Shown here in pieces: positions 1-17,230 of a stretch of 64,000 nt of DNA. The DNA lies in assembly GCF_034702125.1 (NCBI RefSeq), contig NC_085867.1, positions 46,012,935 through 46,076,934 on the forward strand. Direction: 5' to 3'. Source of the DNA: Engraulis encrasicolus (lineage: Eukaryota; Chordata; Actinopteri; Clupeiformes; Engraulidae). The position numbers and the translations under genes are program-made. A model generated the notes under the pieces. It saw nothing but the letters and a program-made list of their open reading frames with translations. It did not search any database and had not been told where the DNA came from. Position 1 is the first letter of the stretch, and the number at the start of each line of letters is the position of its first letter.

Positions 1-960
<960 letters not shown>

Positions 961-1554
961 TCCTCCTTCTAGCTGAATCCAACACTATTTCTCCTAACAA
1001 CATTAACATGAATATATACATAAACTTCAGCATGTGACTTACAGTAAGATTGAATTTAGGTGAATATTTTAGCCAATAGAGAGAAAAGTGATCAGCGAGA
1101 TGAGATAATCATGATCTCAGTGAGTGTTCTAAAGCAGTGGAATTTGCTCCATTCTAGAAGCTTCTAAACGGTTCTTCTAATCTAGAGAGTGTTCCAGGAG
1201 AAGGTTCTACTCACCAGCACTCTGTCGCCCAGCTTCAGAACCCTCTTGGCCTTGGTGGAGTCCGGCTCAGACAGGTTGGACACCGACTCACTCTTCGCCA
1301 GAGCCTTGACGGCCCCCGAGGCCGCCGGGGTGGCAGGAGTGGCCCCAGGGGTGGCAGTGGGTATAGCAGAGGCAGTGGTAGGCGTGGAGGCAGGAGTGGC
1401 GGCAGCTGGGGTCTGCTTAGGGGTGGCAGGGGCCCCATTGGTGGCATCTCCCTCAGCCACCTGCACCAGTGACAAATAAGGGTTTACTTTGCAGAAATAA
1501 TCAAATGTTTTCAATGACATGATTCAAAACGCTTCCATCAGGTTTAGTAAAATG

Positions 1555-1950
1555 TATAAAAGTACAAAAATTTAGACTTTTAAAAGCATAATGGATAATA
1601 GATACATTATGCTTTTTTGAAGACCAAGTCTATTTTTTGCACTTTTATACATTTCACTGAACTTGCTATTAAGTTGATCGTAATACACATGAAGTAAGTT
1701 GTGAGAGCTTTGTCAAATTCGAGCCCTTTTCTAATTAAGAAAAATTAAGGAACACAAAAAAATTGCCGTCACAAGAATGTAGACTTGGTCTTCAAAAACA
1801 TGATGCATAACAGATACATTTTGCTTTTGAAGACCAAGTCTATTTTTTGCACTTTTATACATTTTACTAAACTTGATAGTAAGTTGATCGTAATACACAT
1901 GAAGTAAGTTGTGAGAGCTTTGTCAAATTCAAGCCCTTTTCTACTATATG
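1555..1950. repeat. Tandem duplication (about 213 bp period) in a CLIP1 intron
   Basis: About 165 bp at 1573-1738 recurs at 1785-1948 with a few substitutions, including the shared phrase GTAAGTTGATCGTAATACAC. The second copy also carries a short hairpin, AGACTTGGTCTTCAAAA paired with TTTTGAAGACCAAGTCT, at about 1780-1842. No coding potential. Confidence 0.75.
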
Positions 1951-2564
1951 AAATCAAAGGAACACAAAAAAATGACCATATCTATCGTCACTGTTGACCC
2001 ACCTGTGTCCTGGAGAGTTTGGAGGGGCGGGTGAAGATGCCGCGCTGGTCCTCGCAGGTGAAGTACCGCACGCCCGCTACCGACCCGTCGTTCTTGCCGA
2101 TTGGCTCGTCCAGCACGATGCCGGCCCATTGGCCCGGAGCGAACTGGGTTCCGCCCACAAACTGCACGTAGCCCGGCTTGTTGCCATTGACCCAGACGCG
2201 CTCGCCCACCTGGAAGTCACCTGTGGCAGGAGAGTCCGGCGGGCCAGGGGAGGAGCCAGAGGCCGGGGGAACCGGCTTGGAGCCCGCTGACCACCAGCAA
2301 ATTAAAACACAGCAGGGAGTAAGGATACAGTAATGTGAACATGCTTGTGTGAGAGAAATAGTGTATTCATGTGCTCTGGGACTTATGGTAAATACCAAAC
2401 GCAGACACGGGAAGGGCACATGAACGCCCCTTGTGGTGTTTTCTACTTGACAACTCGTTGAAATTTCTATATACAATATGAGTTGCAGAGACTGGATCAT
2501 TTCTACTTCCAAGAGCACATAAAAGGCACATAAAAGGCACATTAGTCACGTCATCATCCTGCAT

Positions 2565-2760
2565 TAACGTGTAATTACAATGTTGAATCTAACGATCTAA
2601 TGTGAATGTCCGCCTGGCCTGTATGAGTGAACAGTTGTGAGTGTACAGGTGTGTGAGTGTGCAGATGTTATACTATACCAGTTGTAATGACAATGTTGAC
2701 TCTAACGACCTAATGCGAATGTCCAGCTGTGTGAGTGTGCAGGTGTGTGTGTGTGTGTGT
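2565..2760. repeat. Diverged tandem duplication in CLIP1 intron 1
   Basis: A segment of about 115 bp beginning ACAATGTTGA(A/C)TCTAACGA at 2579 recurs at 2690, each copy ending in a TGAGTGTGCAGGTG-like phrase. The rest of 2287-3192 shows no recognisable coding sequence. Confidence 0.55.
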
Positions 2761-5112
2761 GACTGAGATGTTCCTGCGCAGTCCGGCCCTCGGGTCTCAA
2801 CACCGCCACCTCCTAGTCAACACATCGGATTGGGTAGGGGGCGGATTTGTTGGAAAACCAGAAGCGGGGATATGTTTCAGATTTTAAGCAATATCAATGG
2901 AATTACATTAAAGTGTGATTGATATCGCGTATAAAAAGTGGAGATATCAAAACCAGAAGGGGGGCTATCCCCACCATCCAGATCGCACCATGGGTTCAGG
3001 TATGGGAAGCTTTAAGGACCAGTCCGATAGCTCAGTGCTAACGAAACTGTATGAGGCTTTGGTAGGGAGGTTTAGCCTACTAACGTTCCACGACACTCTC
3101 TGCTAGTTGGCCTCTGTTACATGTACAGGTGTGTGTGGGGGTGTACAGGTATGTATGAGTTTAAGTGAACAGGTGTGGGACAGGAATCTCACCTGAGGGG
3201 GGCGATGTCTTGGTGGTGGGGGCCCCCGGGCGCCCGATCTTGGAGGGGGGCTTGAGCCCGCTCGGCTTTGGGGTGCTCATGGCTCTCCGATCCCTCTCCC
3301 TCTCCCGCGTGCGCCCCTCACACCTGACGCTACGCTAACAGGTACGCAACATTCACCTGCACTCTACTGACGCTATCACTATGCTAACACAATATCCAAC
3401 ATCCACCTCTGCTGATTGTAACAGCCCACCACTGACACTGATACTGAGCTAGACACTATGCTAGACAGTGCACCTCATCCACCTTTAGTAATACTGACAG
3501 TATGCTAGAAAGTACCCTTCATCTACCAGTGCTGATGCTGTGTAGATCTCAGCTTCAAATCTGTAGTGACTCAGCCACTCCCCAATCCAACCTGAGGCTT
3601 AGTTCTACTCCACACCTCACTCCTCACACTTAAACAAAGTGACACACTCCTGTAGAGATGTAGCCTACAGTACGTCTGAAGGAAGACACGCCTCTCCAGC
3701 TGAGCTACACTACCCCTGTAAAGAATCTAAAAGAGTTATCTCAGCTACACCTGACCCTAGAGCTCACTGTAGCGCACACATCTCACTTCATGGCCCCCTC
3801 CACGCCTTGAGCCTGGAATAGGGAAGAGGGAAGCAAACAAAACCCAACACGTTGGTTGGGAGAATTCTCGAGCATAATGAAATGAAGACAGTGACAAATA
3901 ATTAATGTGCTTATTACCATGTCATACCAACAAATATAACACAATACTGTAACAACAGCACAATAACAACAACACAATGACAAAGGCTCTGGAATGCACT
4001 TGTTTTCTGAATCGGACACAACACATTCCGATGCGTTTACGCACACAGTAGGGGATAGCTGCGAGCGACTACATGTCGTGATGCGACCGACGATAGAGAT
4101 TGAGATATATTGTGATAGCTTGATAGATGGAGAGGACAGACACGGGCAGGGTGGGACCGTGCCAACAGCGGAGACAGAGACAGACACAGACAGAGCAGGG
4201 TGCATCTCATCTCGCAGGGGTGGCTGACGGGGGAATCATCCACTGATCCACACAGTCTGGCTACGAGCCGAGTCCGACGCGACTAGGGCTCGCCTCACCC
4301 ACCCTAGTTCAGACCTTTGCCATCAGTGTGCAACGCCTAATCCAACCGAGAGTACACCCAAAAGACAGACACAAAATTCTCTCAACAAGTCAAATGCATA
4401 TAATCACTTACAAGTGAATGATTCCCTACCATAGCTGAATTAGCGACTGATCGAACTGCAAAACAAGACAACACAGCTGATGACTGGTTAGCTAGCGGTT
4501 CAGTCTCTACGCACAATGCAAGGGAGAAACACTCCGGCAGCTCCCCAACTTTGACAGGCAAGGGAAACGACACAATGGTACAATTTGGTGCACGTCTCTG
4601 TCGTTGGTGTCAATTATGCTAGAAAATTGAGTAATACATGTATTACTGAGAGGAGGCAGGAACGCGCAAGGTGGTTTGACGCCCCATCGCTGTAAGCAGC
4701 GCGGCTGATTTTAAACACGGGCGCAGGTTAGCTGTTCACATAGCTAACTGGTTAGCTTGCTATGATAATCAACTTCCATGAATGCATTCCACGAATTGAC
4801 AAGACATGCAAAATGTGTCTTCCAATGCATTTGACTTTACCCTTGTGGTTTCAAAACTTGCATTTTAAAGTATCCAATCTAGTGGTCGCGGACTTAACAT
4901 GGTTGAGTCGGTCGGAAGGAATCAGTCCCCAAAAATCTCTACAGCAAGAACCTAGCCACAGATAACGCACAGACACAGACTACGAATTCACAATAACACG
5001 CCCGCGTTAAATGAGACGAGAAAACAAAAGCAAGCAGCGGTTGAACGCAGCTTGTTACATAACATGATAATGACAGACAAATACCTCAAATGTTAATATC
5101 GCACGACTTACC

Positions 5113-5200
5113 ATTGTACTTCCATTGACATCAACACCCACACAAACTCAGTTCAGTTGGTCCCGTTACTTCTCCAGTCGAATGTTCTGTCAGTGAGGAT
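5113..5200 (-). promoter_or_regulatory. clip1: Candidate non-coding first exon / promoter region of clip1
   Basis: On the minus strand the sequence GAAGTACAATG|GTAAGTCG gives a near-consensus splice donor at 5113. It is about 1.8 kb upstream of the CLIP1 start codon, and the coding exon at 3193-3280 would accept it. A 5'UTR exon here is inference from the donor and position only. Bases 3281-5112 show no convincing coding sequence. Confidence 0.3.
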
Positions 5201-5880
5201 GTGATGACGTAATGGCCCCATGTGTATTTACAGTAGACATGGTCTGTAACTAAAAGAATGCAACAGTGTAACGCCTACATATTTTGGTAACTGTTACCAA
5301 TTGTTATTATGTAGTAGTTACCAGTTATACAACAAGGCGGTGTCCTTGGCAAGGTGCTTGAGTCATGGGTCACAATGCAATCCACGCTCCAAAACAAGTT
5401 TTTGTTTTTTCCCCATCAGAATGAAATTTGACACCTAGTGCGTTGGCATTTCCGTCCTGAGCACTTTCACTTATTGGACCATATATAATAGGACTACATG
5501 CCACGCTCACTTAAATGATGTCAAAAATGTTATACCGAACCAATAACCATTTAATCTACTCATGACGAAGATTTGAAAGTAATTATTGTTCAGAAAATGT
5601 AGGCCTACAGCATTTTGAAATTATTAGGCTATTATTTTTCTTTGCATTCCAGAGTCAGGCATCACAAAAATGTTTTGTAATGTCTGGTGATCTCTCTTAT
5701 TGTCGGTGTAGGCTACTCCATGTCTTCATCCATAATAGGCTATAAAACATAATGTTAACAGCTGCAGTGAGTCTGTTATTAACTTTACAAGGCCTACTGT
5801 AGGCCTATATATTGTAACTTTACAAGGCCATTACATTGACATTAACATGGCCATTATATCCCAAAAAGAACGACTTTATG
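5201..5880. other. No recognisable feature
   Basis: AT-rich sequence upstream of clip1. I see no coding frame, terminal repeats or tandem arrays. Confidence 0.5.
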
Positions 5881-5883
5881 CCC

Positions 5884-6226
<343 letters not shown>

Positions 6227-6236
6227 ATGTCTAGTA

Positions 6237-6443
6237 TAGTGTTTCTCAACTTTGAGCGGTACAGCCCCCCAGGGGGCGTTGGGGAGCCCTAGGGGGGCGC
6301 GTTGAGAAGGATACAGTTGAGAGGGGCGGTGCTTAATTGTCATTGGGGGCATAAATCCATTTAAAATGTGTAATAGTAAGGGGGCGTTGGTGGGCTTATG
6401 ATAAGGTCCAGGGGGCATTTGTTCAAAAAAGGTTGAGGACCTA
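6237..6443 (+). repeat. Interspersed MITE-like repeat (GGGGGCG family), copy 1
   Basis: Begins GTGTTTCTCAAC and ends GTTCAAAAAAGGTTGAGG, with several short GGGGGCGTTG phrases inside. The same family recurs at about 23408-23560, 26240-26450, 36345-36480 (reversed), 42060-42195 and 60300-60375 (reversed). The ends look like a hAT-type MITE, but no clean target duplication was found. Confidence 0.6.
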
Positions 6444-6921
6444 GTAGTAGGCTACTCTACTCTGCTCTACCTGCCCTGCTGCAATGTGTTGGCATGACGA
6501 CACAACATGGCTCCCCCAGGGGCAGCAGAGCTCCATGGTTACGGCTCAGGGGCAGCAGTAGCCTGGCCGTGCCCTCCTAGTGACGCAACAGCTTCAGCGT
6601 TGCTACTAGTCAGGTCAAGAGTCAATGCAAGTATTTTCTGAGTTCCCAAAAATATGGGAACTCCTCGCACTTTGTTGGGAAGCAAACAATCATTAGCAAA
6701 CCAAGTGAGGCCATTTGGGAAATGCCGTTTGGGAAATGATAATTGTTATGCTCTTGGTCAGACCAAGTCTCGAAGAGATTTGAAAGTCGATGATAATCAG
6801 GCAAGGGCAGCAGAGCTTCGTGGTTACGACCCAGTGGCAGCAGAGCTCCCTGGTTATTATATGGCTCAGGGGCATAGACTAAACTCAGACACCTGTCTCT
6901 CCCTGCCACCACGCTTACACT

Positions 6922-6922
<1 letters not shown>

Positions 6923-6997
<75 letters not shown>

Positions 6998-7019
6998 GCT
7001 CTATCTCTCTCTTTTCTCT

Positions 7020-7051
<32 letters not shown>

Positions 7052-7092
7052 TATCTCTCTCCCCCCCTCTCCCTTCTCTCCCTTATTCCATT

Positions 7093-7145
<53 letters not shown>

Positions 7146-7175
7146 ATCTCTCTCTCCCTCTCTCTCTCCCAAACC
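6923..7175. repeat. (CT)n microsatellite
   Basis: Long CT dinucleotide runs at about 6923-6995 and 7097-7141 with degenerate CT-rich sequence between them. The translated Ser/Leu frame is an artefact. Confidence 0.95.
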
Positions 7176-7580
7176 TCTCTCATCATAAGTAGTATTCAAA
7201 CTAATGCATTTTAAATCCTTCCAATTAAATTATTTTCCCATTACAGCAATGACAAGTGATGGTTTATTCATTAAAATATCTTAACTCCTACAGTTGGGCG
7301 ACTGTATAACTGATTGCACTATTCCAGTGGATAATGCTATCCTTGCATTATCATTTATTACTATCAATATATACAGTATATATACACATACAAATTGTAT
7401 ATTTTACACATTTCTATGAGGTTCACAGCAAATTTACAAAACATACAATCTAGATATGTTCACATAAAGTAAGTAGAAGATGCAGTTTCTCCAATAGTCC
7501 TGGTGATGGAAGACACAAAGCTTTTGTCATTTGCAGGAAGTAAGTCTCTCAGAGCAGGGAATACAATATATACTCCATAG

Positions 7581-7643
7581 GTGGGCGCGGGGGGGTGGGG
7601 GGGGGTGGGGGGGGGGGGTGGGGGGGGGTGGGGGGGGGGGGGG
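7581..7643 (+). repeat. G-tract, potential G-quadruplex region
   Basis: About 60 bases of G broken only by single T residues and flanked by GC-rich sequence. It contains at least five runs of seven or more G, well above the minimum for an intramolecular quadruplex. Confidence 0.85.
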
Positions 7644-7800
7644 CACTGTGACGCAGCGCGCTAAGCCCCCCACACTTGGGCTTGCATGCCCATGGGGACC
7701 CCGGTCCGGGTTCGAGTCCGGATGGGGTCATTTCCCAAACCTGCCCCATCTCTCTCCACCTTCACTTCCTGTCGCACCTTCACTGTCCTATCCGAAATAT
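7642..7800 (+). repeat. tRNA-derived SINE
   Basis: GACGCAGCGCGCTAAG resembles a tRNA A-box region and GGTTCGAGTCCGG is a B-box. A conserved SINE body follows (CAAACCTGCCCCATCTCTCT). Related bodies occur at 17725-17830 and 20700-20790. Confidence 0.7.
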
Positions 7801-7807
7801 ATATATA

Positions 7808-9438
7808 CAGTCCCAGGAAAAAGTTTGTACACCCTTTGAAATTTCTTACCTTACTGTCAAAATTGGTCATAAAACATGGTCTGATCTTCCCGGAAATCAC
7901 AAGAAGGAACAACCAGAGTCTGCTTTAACTAATTCAACCCAAACATTTACAAGTTTTCATATTTTCATTGGCCATAAGATGTAAACATTCACAGGACAGC
8001 AAGGCATAAGTAAGTACACCCTTGCATTCAATAGGTTTTAACCCTAAGTTAGTCGCAATAACCTCAACCAGATGTTTCCTGTAGTTGCAGATCAGATTAG
8101 CAAATCAATCTGCATGTATCTGGTCTCCCTCTTCTTTAGAAAACTGCCTCTCGTCAGCAAGGTTTGTGGGATGTCTGTAGTGCATAGCTTTCTTAACTTG
8201 ATGCCATTTAATCTCAATTGTTTTTTGTCAGGGCTTTAACTGGGCTATTCCAGACTGTGTATTTCATTATTATGAAGCCATTCTGAAGTCGATTTGCTTC
8301 TAAAGTATGGGTTGTTGTCACATTTCAGCACCCATCCTCTTGTGTGCTTCAACTGTGTGACAGACTACCTCACTTTTTTTCTGTAAAATATCTCGATAAA
8401 CTTCTGAGTTCATTGTTCCACTGATAATAGCAAACTGAAAAGGGCCTGAGGCAGCAAGGTAGCCGCATATAATGATGCTCCCGCCACCATACTCAAAGGT
8501 GGAGATGATGTTTTGGTGAAGGTGTGGTTCTCCAGTTCTCCTCCAAACATGACATTGTGTGTTCCCCTGAACAATTAAACTTTGGTTTCAACGTTGGTCT
8601 ACAGAATATTTTGCAGTAATTCTATGAAGCATATAAATGCTTTTTCGCAAACCTCAAAGGTGCAGCAATATTTTTTTTGACAGAAACCCCATTAATTTTA
8701 GATTGGCAGAATGAATCCCATTTTAAGCTATTCTTGGTTACATCTCTTCTTCTGAGTATGGTGGCGGGAGCATCATTATATGCGGCTACCTTGCTGCCTC
8801 AGGCCCTTGACAGTTTGCTATTATCAGTGGAACAATGAACTCAAGTTTATTGTGATATTTTACAGAAAAAACGTGAGGAAGTCTGTCACACAGTTGAAGC
8901 ACACAAGAGTATGGGTCCTGAAATGTGACAACAACCCATACTTTAGAAGCAAATCGACTTTAGAATGGCTTCATAATAATGAAATACACATTCTGAAATA
9001 GCCCAGTCAAAGCCCTGACAAAAAACAATTGAGATTATATGGCATGAAGTCAAGAAAGCTATGCACTCCAGACATCCCACAAACCTTGCTGACGAGAGGC
9101 AGTTCTCTAAAGAAGAGGGAGACAAGATACAAACAGATTGTTTTGTTTATCTGATATGCAACTACAGGACAAGTCTGGTTGATGATATTGCAACTAACTG
9201 AGGGTTTAAACCTACTTAATGCAAGGGTGTACTTACTTATGCCCTGCTCTCCTGTGAATGTTATGGCCTTATGACCAATAAAAATATGACAACATGTAAA
9301 TGTTTGGGTGGAATTAATTAAAGCAGACTCTGATTGTTCCTTCTTGAGATTTCCGGGAAGATCAGACCATGTTTTATGATCAATTTTGACAGAAATGTAA
9401 GAAATTTCAAAGGGTGTACAAACTTTTTCCTGGGACTG
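7808..9438. mobile_element. Tc1-like foldback element (dead)
   Basis: Bounded by TA (7806-7807 and 9439-9440) with long inverted ends beginning CAGTCCCAGGAAAAAGTTTG. The two arms, about 7808-8497 and 8754-9438, are inverted copies of the same 690 bp. Both contain the 3' half of a degenerate Tc1-type transposase gene: GAGTATGGTGGCGGGAGC on the right, its reverse complement on the left. A spacer of about 255 bp carries more antisense transposase-like sequence. Several in-frame stops are present, so no protein is made. Total length, 1631 bp, is typical for Tc1 elements. Confidence 0.85.
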
Positions 9439-9482
<44 letters not shown>

Positions 9483-9540
9483 TAATATATATATATATAT
9501 ATACTCCATAGGTGTAGAGCAGTGAGTACAATATATACTC

Positions 9541-9824
9541 CATAGGTGTGCACAGATAGGGACGAGGTGGTGCTAGCTGCCCCGTTGCCCTACTTGACAA
9601 AACATGTCCTTTTTGAGAGTATTCTGTCACAATGTATGTGGTCCATGTTGACATGATAATCTACAAATGCTTCATGATCAAAGGCATGTGACAATAACGC
9701 TCCAATATAATATAATATAATATAGTCTCTATGGCCTAGTAAGGCAGCCTGAAGTTCCACGTGCCCCCAACCACCCCCCCTTCAGCACCTGACCTGACCC
9801 TGCAAATGTCTGTGTACGCCCCTG
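9541..9824 (-). mobile_element. hAT-type MITE, family A copy 1
   Basis: Ends CATAGGTGTGCACAGAT and, inverted, CAGGGGCGTACACAGAC. Flanking 8-mers are ATATACTC (9533-9540) and ATAGACTC (9825-9832), 7 of 8 matching as expected for an aged hAT target duplication. The same family is inserted at the splice donor at 13229-13487. No transposase. Confidence 0.8.
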
Positions 9825-9858
9825 ATAGACTCTTCCAGGTGTGTTTCAATGATCAAGG

Positions 9859-10131
9859 CAGGGCCGACCCAAGCCTTTATGGGGCCCTAAGCAAAATATC
9901 ATCCGGGCCCCCCGTAGCACCACCTACTCAGCATCAGATGCTTCATAATCCTATAGGCAAAAATATGGCTCATGGCAGTTGTAAGTGGCAGATGAGAAAA
10001 CAATGAATGTCTAGAGGGAATGGTGGACAGTTCATGGCATCCTTGATCTTTGCTTCTCAGAGGGGGCCCCTGGTGGCGGCGTGGGGGCCCTAAGCCACCG
10101 CATAGTTCGCTTATGCCTCGGGACGGCCCTG
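9859..10131. mobile_element. hAT-type MITE, family B
   Basis: Starts CAGGGCCGACCC and ends GGGACGGCCCTG. It is flanked by a perfect 8-bp target duplication, GATCAAGG, at 9851-9858 and 10132-10139. 273 bp, non-coding. A related, older element is at about 18360-18568. Confidence 0.88.
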
Positions 10132-10355
10132 GATCAAGGATACAATATTCACTGTGTGAAGCTCATCATCATTGTAGCTCTGACATGTATTCTTGTCTGT
10201 ATCTGTTGTGCACATCCAGCGTTGACACATGTGTCCTTGTGTGGTGACGATCCTTATTCATCTGATCCAGGTTTATGTTTATCAAAAGAGTTTAGATCGG
10301 CTTCCAGCAGCTGTACTTTTTGCAGCTCATCCTTGGTGTTCGCGTCCAGCTCTGC

Positions 10356-13855
<3,500 letters not shown>

Positions 13856-13879
13856 GACGGAGGAGGTGGCAGGAGGAGG

Positions 13880-14475
13880 GCAGAAAGAGACACAGAGACA
13901 GATAAAGAGACAGCACCAAAGACACAGACACAGACAACGCCAAAGACACAGACACAGACACGGAGACAGATACACCGCCACAGACACAGAGCCACAGACA
14001 CAGACACAGAGTCAGAGGCACAGACGCACACACAGAGGCACAGACACAGACACAGAGTCAGAGGCACAGACAAAGACACAGAGTCAGAGGCACAGACACA
14101 CACACAGAGGCACAGACACAGACACAGACACAGACAATGACTAAGACACAGAGACTGACACAGAGTCCTATCCACAGAGACACAGACAGAGACAGAGAGT
14201 GAGACAAAGAGACAACTCCACAACACCACAGAAAACAAGACACCACCACCGCACCACCACAGACACAGATGCAATGCCAGACACAGACAGATCACCCAGC
14301 GCAGCGTCTCACTCAGAGACAGACAGAGACGCTGCCACGCAGGCCGAGACACTGCCACAGAGACCGAAACACAGAGACCGACACAGACACGGCCACAGAG
14401 AATGAACAACCGCGACAGAGACCGAAACAACGAAACACAGAGGCCGACACAGACACGGCCACAGAGATCTACTCT
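13880..14475. repeat. Degenerate (ACAGAC)n hexanucleotide repeat upstream of receptor A
   Basis: About 590 bp of imperfect ACAGAC/ACAGAG units directly 5' of the receptor A start codon. It probably forms part of its 5' leader or promoter region. The serine/valine-rich frames are repeat artefacts. Confidence 0.85.
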
Positions 14476-15103
14476 CTCTAGTGGTCAAAGGTGCTGACTA
14501 GGAGCTAAGAGCTGTACGGTTTTCCATCATGCAAATAGTGTATGATATATTGCGAGGCAATAAAGAAGGGAAGAGAAGAAAGGCCATATTCCACCAGGCT
14601 GCAGGAGGCACAATAGGTAGCAATAATGTCTACATGCAAATACGAACATGGAACGCATGATCATTACTGCCCATGTAGCCTTGTATCACCAGACCTCAAG
14701 AAATAAAAAACACATTGTGAGCTATTTTGCACCACTGACCAGAAGACCATGAGAGCTGAGAGAAAACTTTATTAGACGACTAGAGATTTGAACGATATCA
14801 GAATTTGTATAACTTAATTGCCTTAATCAAAATTGCAGGCAAAACAAGCACAGACACACAATCAGTACAAATATACACAACCTTATCCTCTCATACAAGG
14901 CTACAAACAAATAAACAAATAAAAAAATAAAAAACAAAAACAAAACCAAATGCAAGGACCGAGGTTGTATTTCTAAGGGCCATCATCGGCAGGTGGTTCA
15001 AAAGGCAGACAATATGTACCGTCCTCCATAATGGGGACAAAGCAATATAGCAGGCACACTACACTACTGTTACCAAGTGAGCTTTTTAATAACAGAAAAA
15101 ATA
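14476..15103. other. No recognisable feature
   Basis: AT-rich intergenic sequence between the two receptor genes; no coding frame or terminal repeats seen. Confidence 0.5.
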
Positions 15104-15564
15104 CAGTTTTTCTCAATTGGTTTTGTACATTTCTCACAACAGAATAATCATTCTCAAAACTTCTTGTTCAATTGTGACTTCCTGCTGTTACCTGTGCACA
15201 TGGTAAAATACGTTTCTCGTAGTTTTCAGCACCATGCAAATGGTTGTGTACAATTCTCAGTGTTTTTGTACATTATCCATAAATTTTGTCGTGTTCTGCA
15301 AAATGCTTTGTTATGATAATCCATGAAAGATCTCACTCCGCAAAACAGTTACACAGTGACATAACATTTTGATGGCTCTGACACATTCACAGACACAAAA
15401 ACCTGGTTTTGAGAGATTGGCCAAGGGTTTTGAGCAAGAGATTGGGTTTTGCAGGTCATCCATGGTGTTTTGCCACTTGTTAAATCTTTTTTGGAAATGA
15501 ACGTGATGTTTTGCAAAATGCGAGTAAGATTCGAGAAATGTACAAAACCAATTGAGAAAAACTG
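15104..15564. mobile_element. TA-flanked MITE (Tc1/mariner type)
   Basis: Inverted ends beginning CAGTTTTTCTCAATTGGTTT pair over about 34 bp with the reverse complement at 15531-15564. TA lies on both sides (15102-15103, 15565-15566). 461 bp, no transposase. Confidence 0.8.
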
Positions 15565-15679
15565 TAATATAGAATATAAAATAGCGATGCATATACAACA
15601 AAATTTATTGAGCATCATATCAACATCCTATAACTTTAGAACTCTAGAAAAAACAGATCAGAAAAAACAAAATAGATGC

Positions 15680-15809
15680 TGGGGTGAATTTCTCAAAAGA
15701 GAAGTTGTTAGCCTGTTAGCAACTTCGGTAGTTGCCAATGGGAAAATGCATTGAAAACAACGAAGTAGCTAATGTAGTAAGCAACTTCGGTTTTGAGAAA
15801 TTCACCCCT
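15680..15809. mobile_element. Short palindromic MITE, copy 1
   Basis: Ends GGGGTGAATTTCTCAAAA and its near reverse complement. It is a hairpin-like element of about 130 bp, with a close relative at 20885-21012. Confidence 0.75.
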
Positions 15810-16219
15810 GGTTTAATACGATAACAAAAGATGGCCCAAAAAGCTTTCTTTCAGGCTCATGCCCCAAAACTTCAACTAGAGTGACCTGGGGTGTTATGTG
15901 CTGTACTCCTGGGTTGCTACTGTTAATGGGCGATGCAAAATGCATGCAAAGCAAGACTCATAAATCCTCCCTGTGCATGCCCACTGTAAACAGTCCCTCT
16001 TCTTGTAGTCAAATGTTTGGTAGATTTATGCGGTGTACCAAGCTGTCAGCTGCATACACAGAGCATAACCCACTATAATATAATATGCAGAATAATAACA
16101 TGTTATCAGAAGTCCTGATTGACATTCATAACTTCATAACTTCATAACTTCATACTGTACATCAATTGGGACTCGACGCATCACCCCTCCGCTTGCAGAT
16201 GCATCACAGTGGGACAAAC
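15810..16219. other. No recognisable feature
   Basis: Intergenic sequence downstream of receptor B. I see only a short ACTTCATA repeat at about 16127-16155. Confidence 0.5.
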
Positions 16220-17230
16220 ATCACTTGAAGTGTGTTATTGTCCTGGGTCATCTGTACTTGTGTTATTGTCCTGGGTAATCTGTGCTTGTGTTATTGTCCT
16301 GGGTCATCTGTACTTGTGTTATTGTCCTGGGTAATCTGTGCTTGTTTGGTGTCCTGGTTCACCTTGTTTTACCTGTCCCGATTCAACCAGGTTATCATTC
16401 AACCAGTCAATCACCTGGTTAAATTGGCCAGGTAAAACTAAGTCATTTGGAAAATGTGGCACTGGATTGTAACTAATAAATCCATTTTGCCCATCACTGG
16501 TCCTGGGTCACCTGTGCTTGTGTGATGGTGTCCGTTGTCACCTGTGCTTGTGTGTTATTGTCCGTTGTCACCTGTGCTTGTGTGATGGTGTTCTGGATCA
16601 CCTGTGCTTGTGTGGTGTTCACCTGTGCTTGTGTGGTGTTCACCTGTGCTTGTGTGTTATTGTCCTGGATCACCTGTGCTTGTGTGGTGGTGTTCTGGTC
16701 CATCTGTGCTTGTGTGTTATTGTCTGTTGCCACCTGTGCTTGTGTGTTATTATCTGTTGTCACCTGGTGCTTGTGTGATGGTGTTCTGGTCCACCTGTGC
16801 TTGTGCAGTATTGTCCTGGGTGATCTGTGCTAGTGTGGTGGTGTTCTGCGTCATCTGTGCTTGCGTGTCATTGTCCGTTGTCATCTGTGCTTGTGTGGTG
16901 GTGTTCTGGATCACCTGTGCTTGTGTGGTGGTGTTCTGCACCTGTGCTTGTGTGTTGTCCTGGGTGACCTGTGCTTGTGTGGTGGTGTTCTGCACCTGTG
17001 CTTGTGTGTTATTGTCCGTTGTCATCTGTGCTTGTGTGGTCGTGTCCGTTGTCACCTGTGCTTGTGAGATGCTGTCCTGTGTCACCTGTGCTTGTGTGAT
17101 GCTGTCCTGTGTCACCTGTGCTTGTGTGGTGGTGTCCTGAGTCCCTGGTGCTTGTGTGATGGTGTTCTGAGTCCCTGGTGCTTGTGTGATGGTGTTCTGA
17201 GTTCCTGGTGCTTGTGTGATGGTGGTGTCC
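16220..17230 (-). repeat. Minisatellite (about 30-36 bp unit), partly coding for the receptor B tail
   Basis: Units of the type TCACCTGTGCTTGTGTG(G/A)T repeat about 30 times with length variation in steps of mostly 3 bases. Between 16752 and 17230 the array is in frame with the receptor B coding sequence. A one-base insertion at about 16766 (CACCTGGTGC) shifts phase and creates the TAA stop at 16750-16752. The array continues non-coding to about 16220, with an unrelated gap at about 16355-16495. Confidence 0.88.

Noticed and set aside
7531..7839. 102-aa glycine-rich frame
   Set aside because: Produced by the G-tract and SINE; no support as a gene.
16220..17230. Possible CRISPR array
   Set aside because: Units vary in length and sequence, have no unique spacers, and the genome is clearly eukaryotic; it is a minisatellite.
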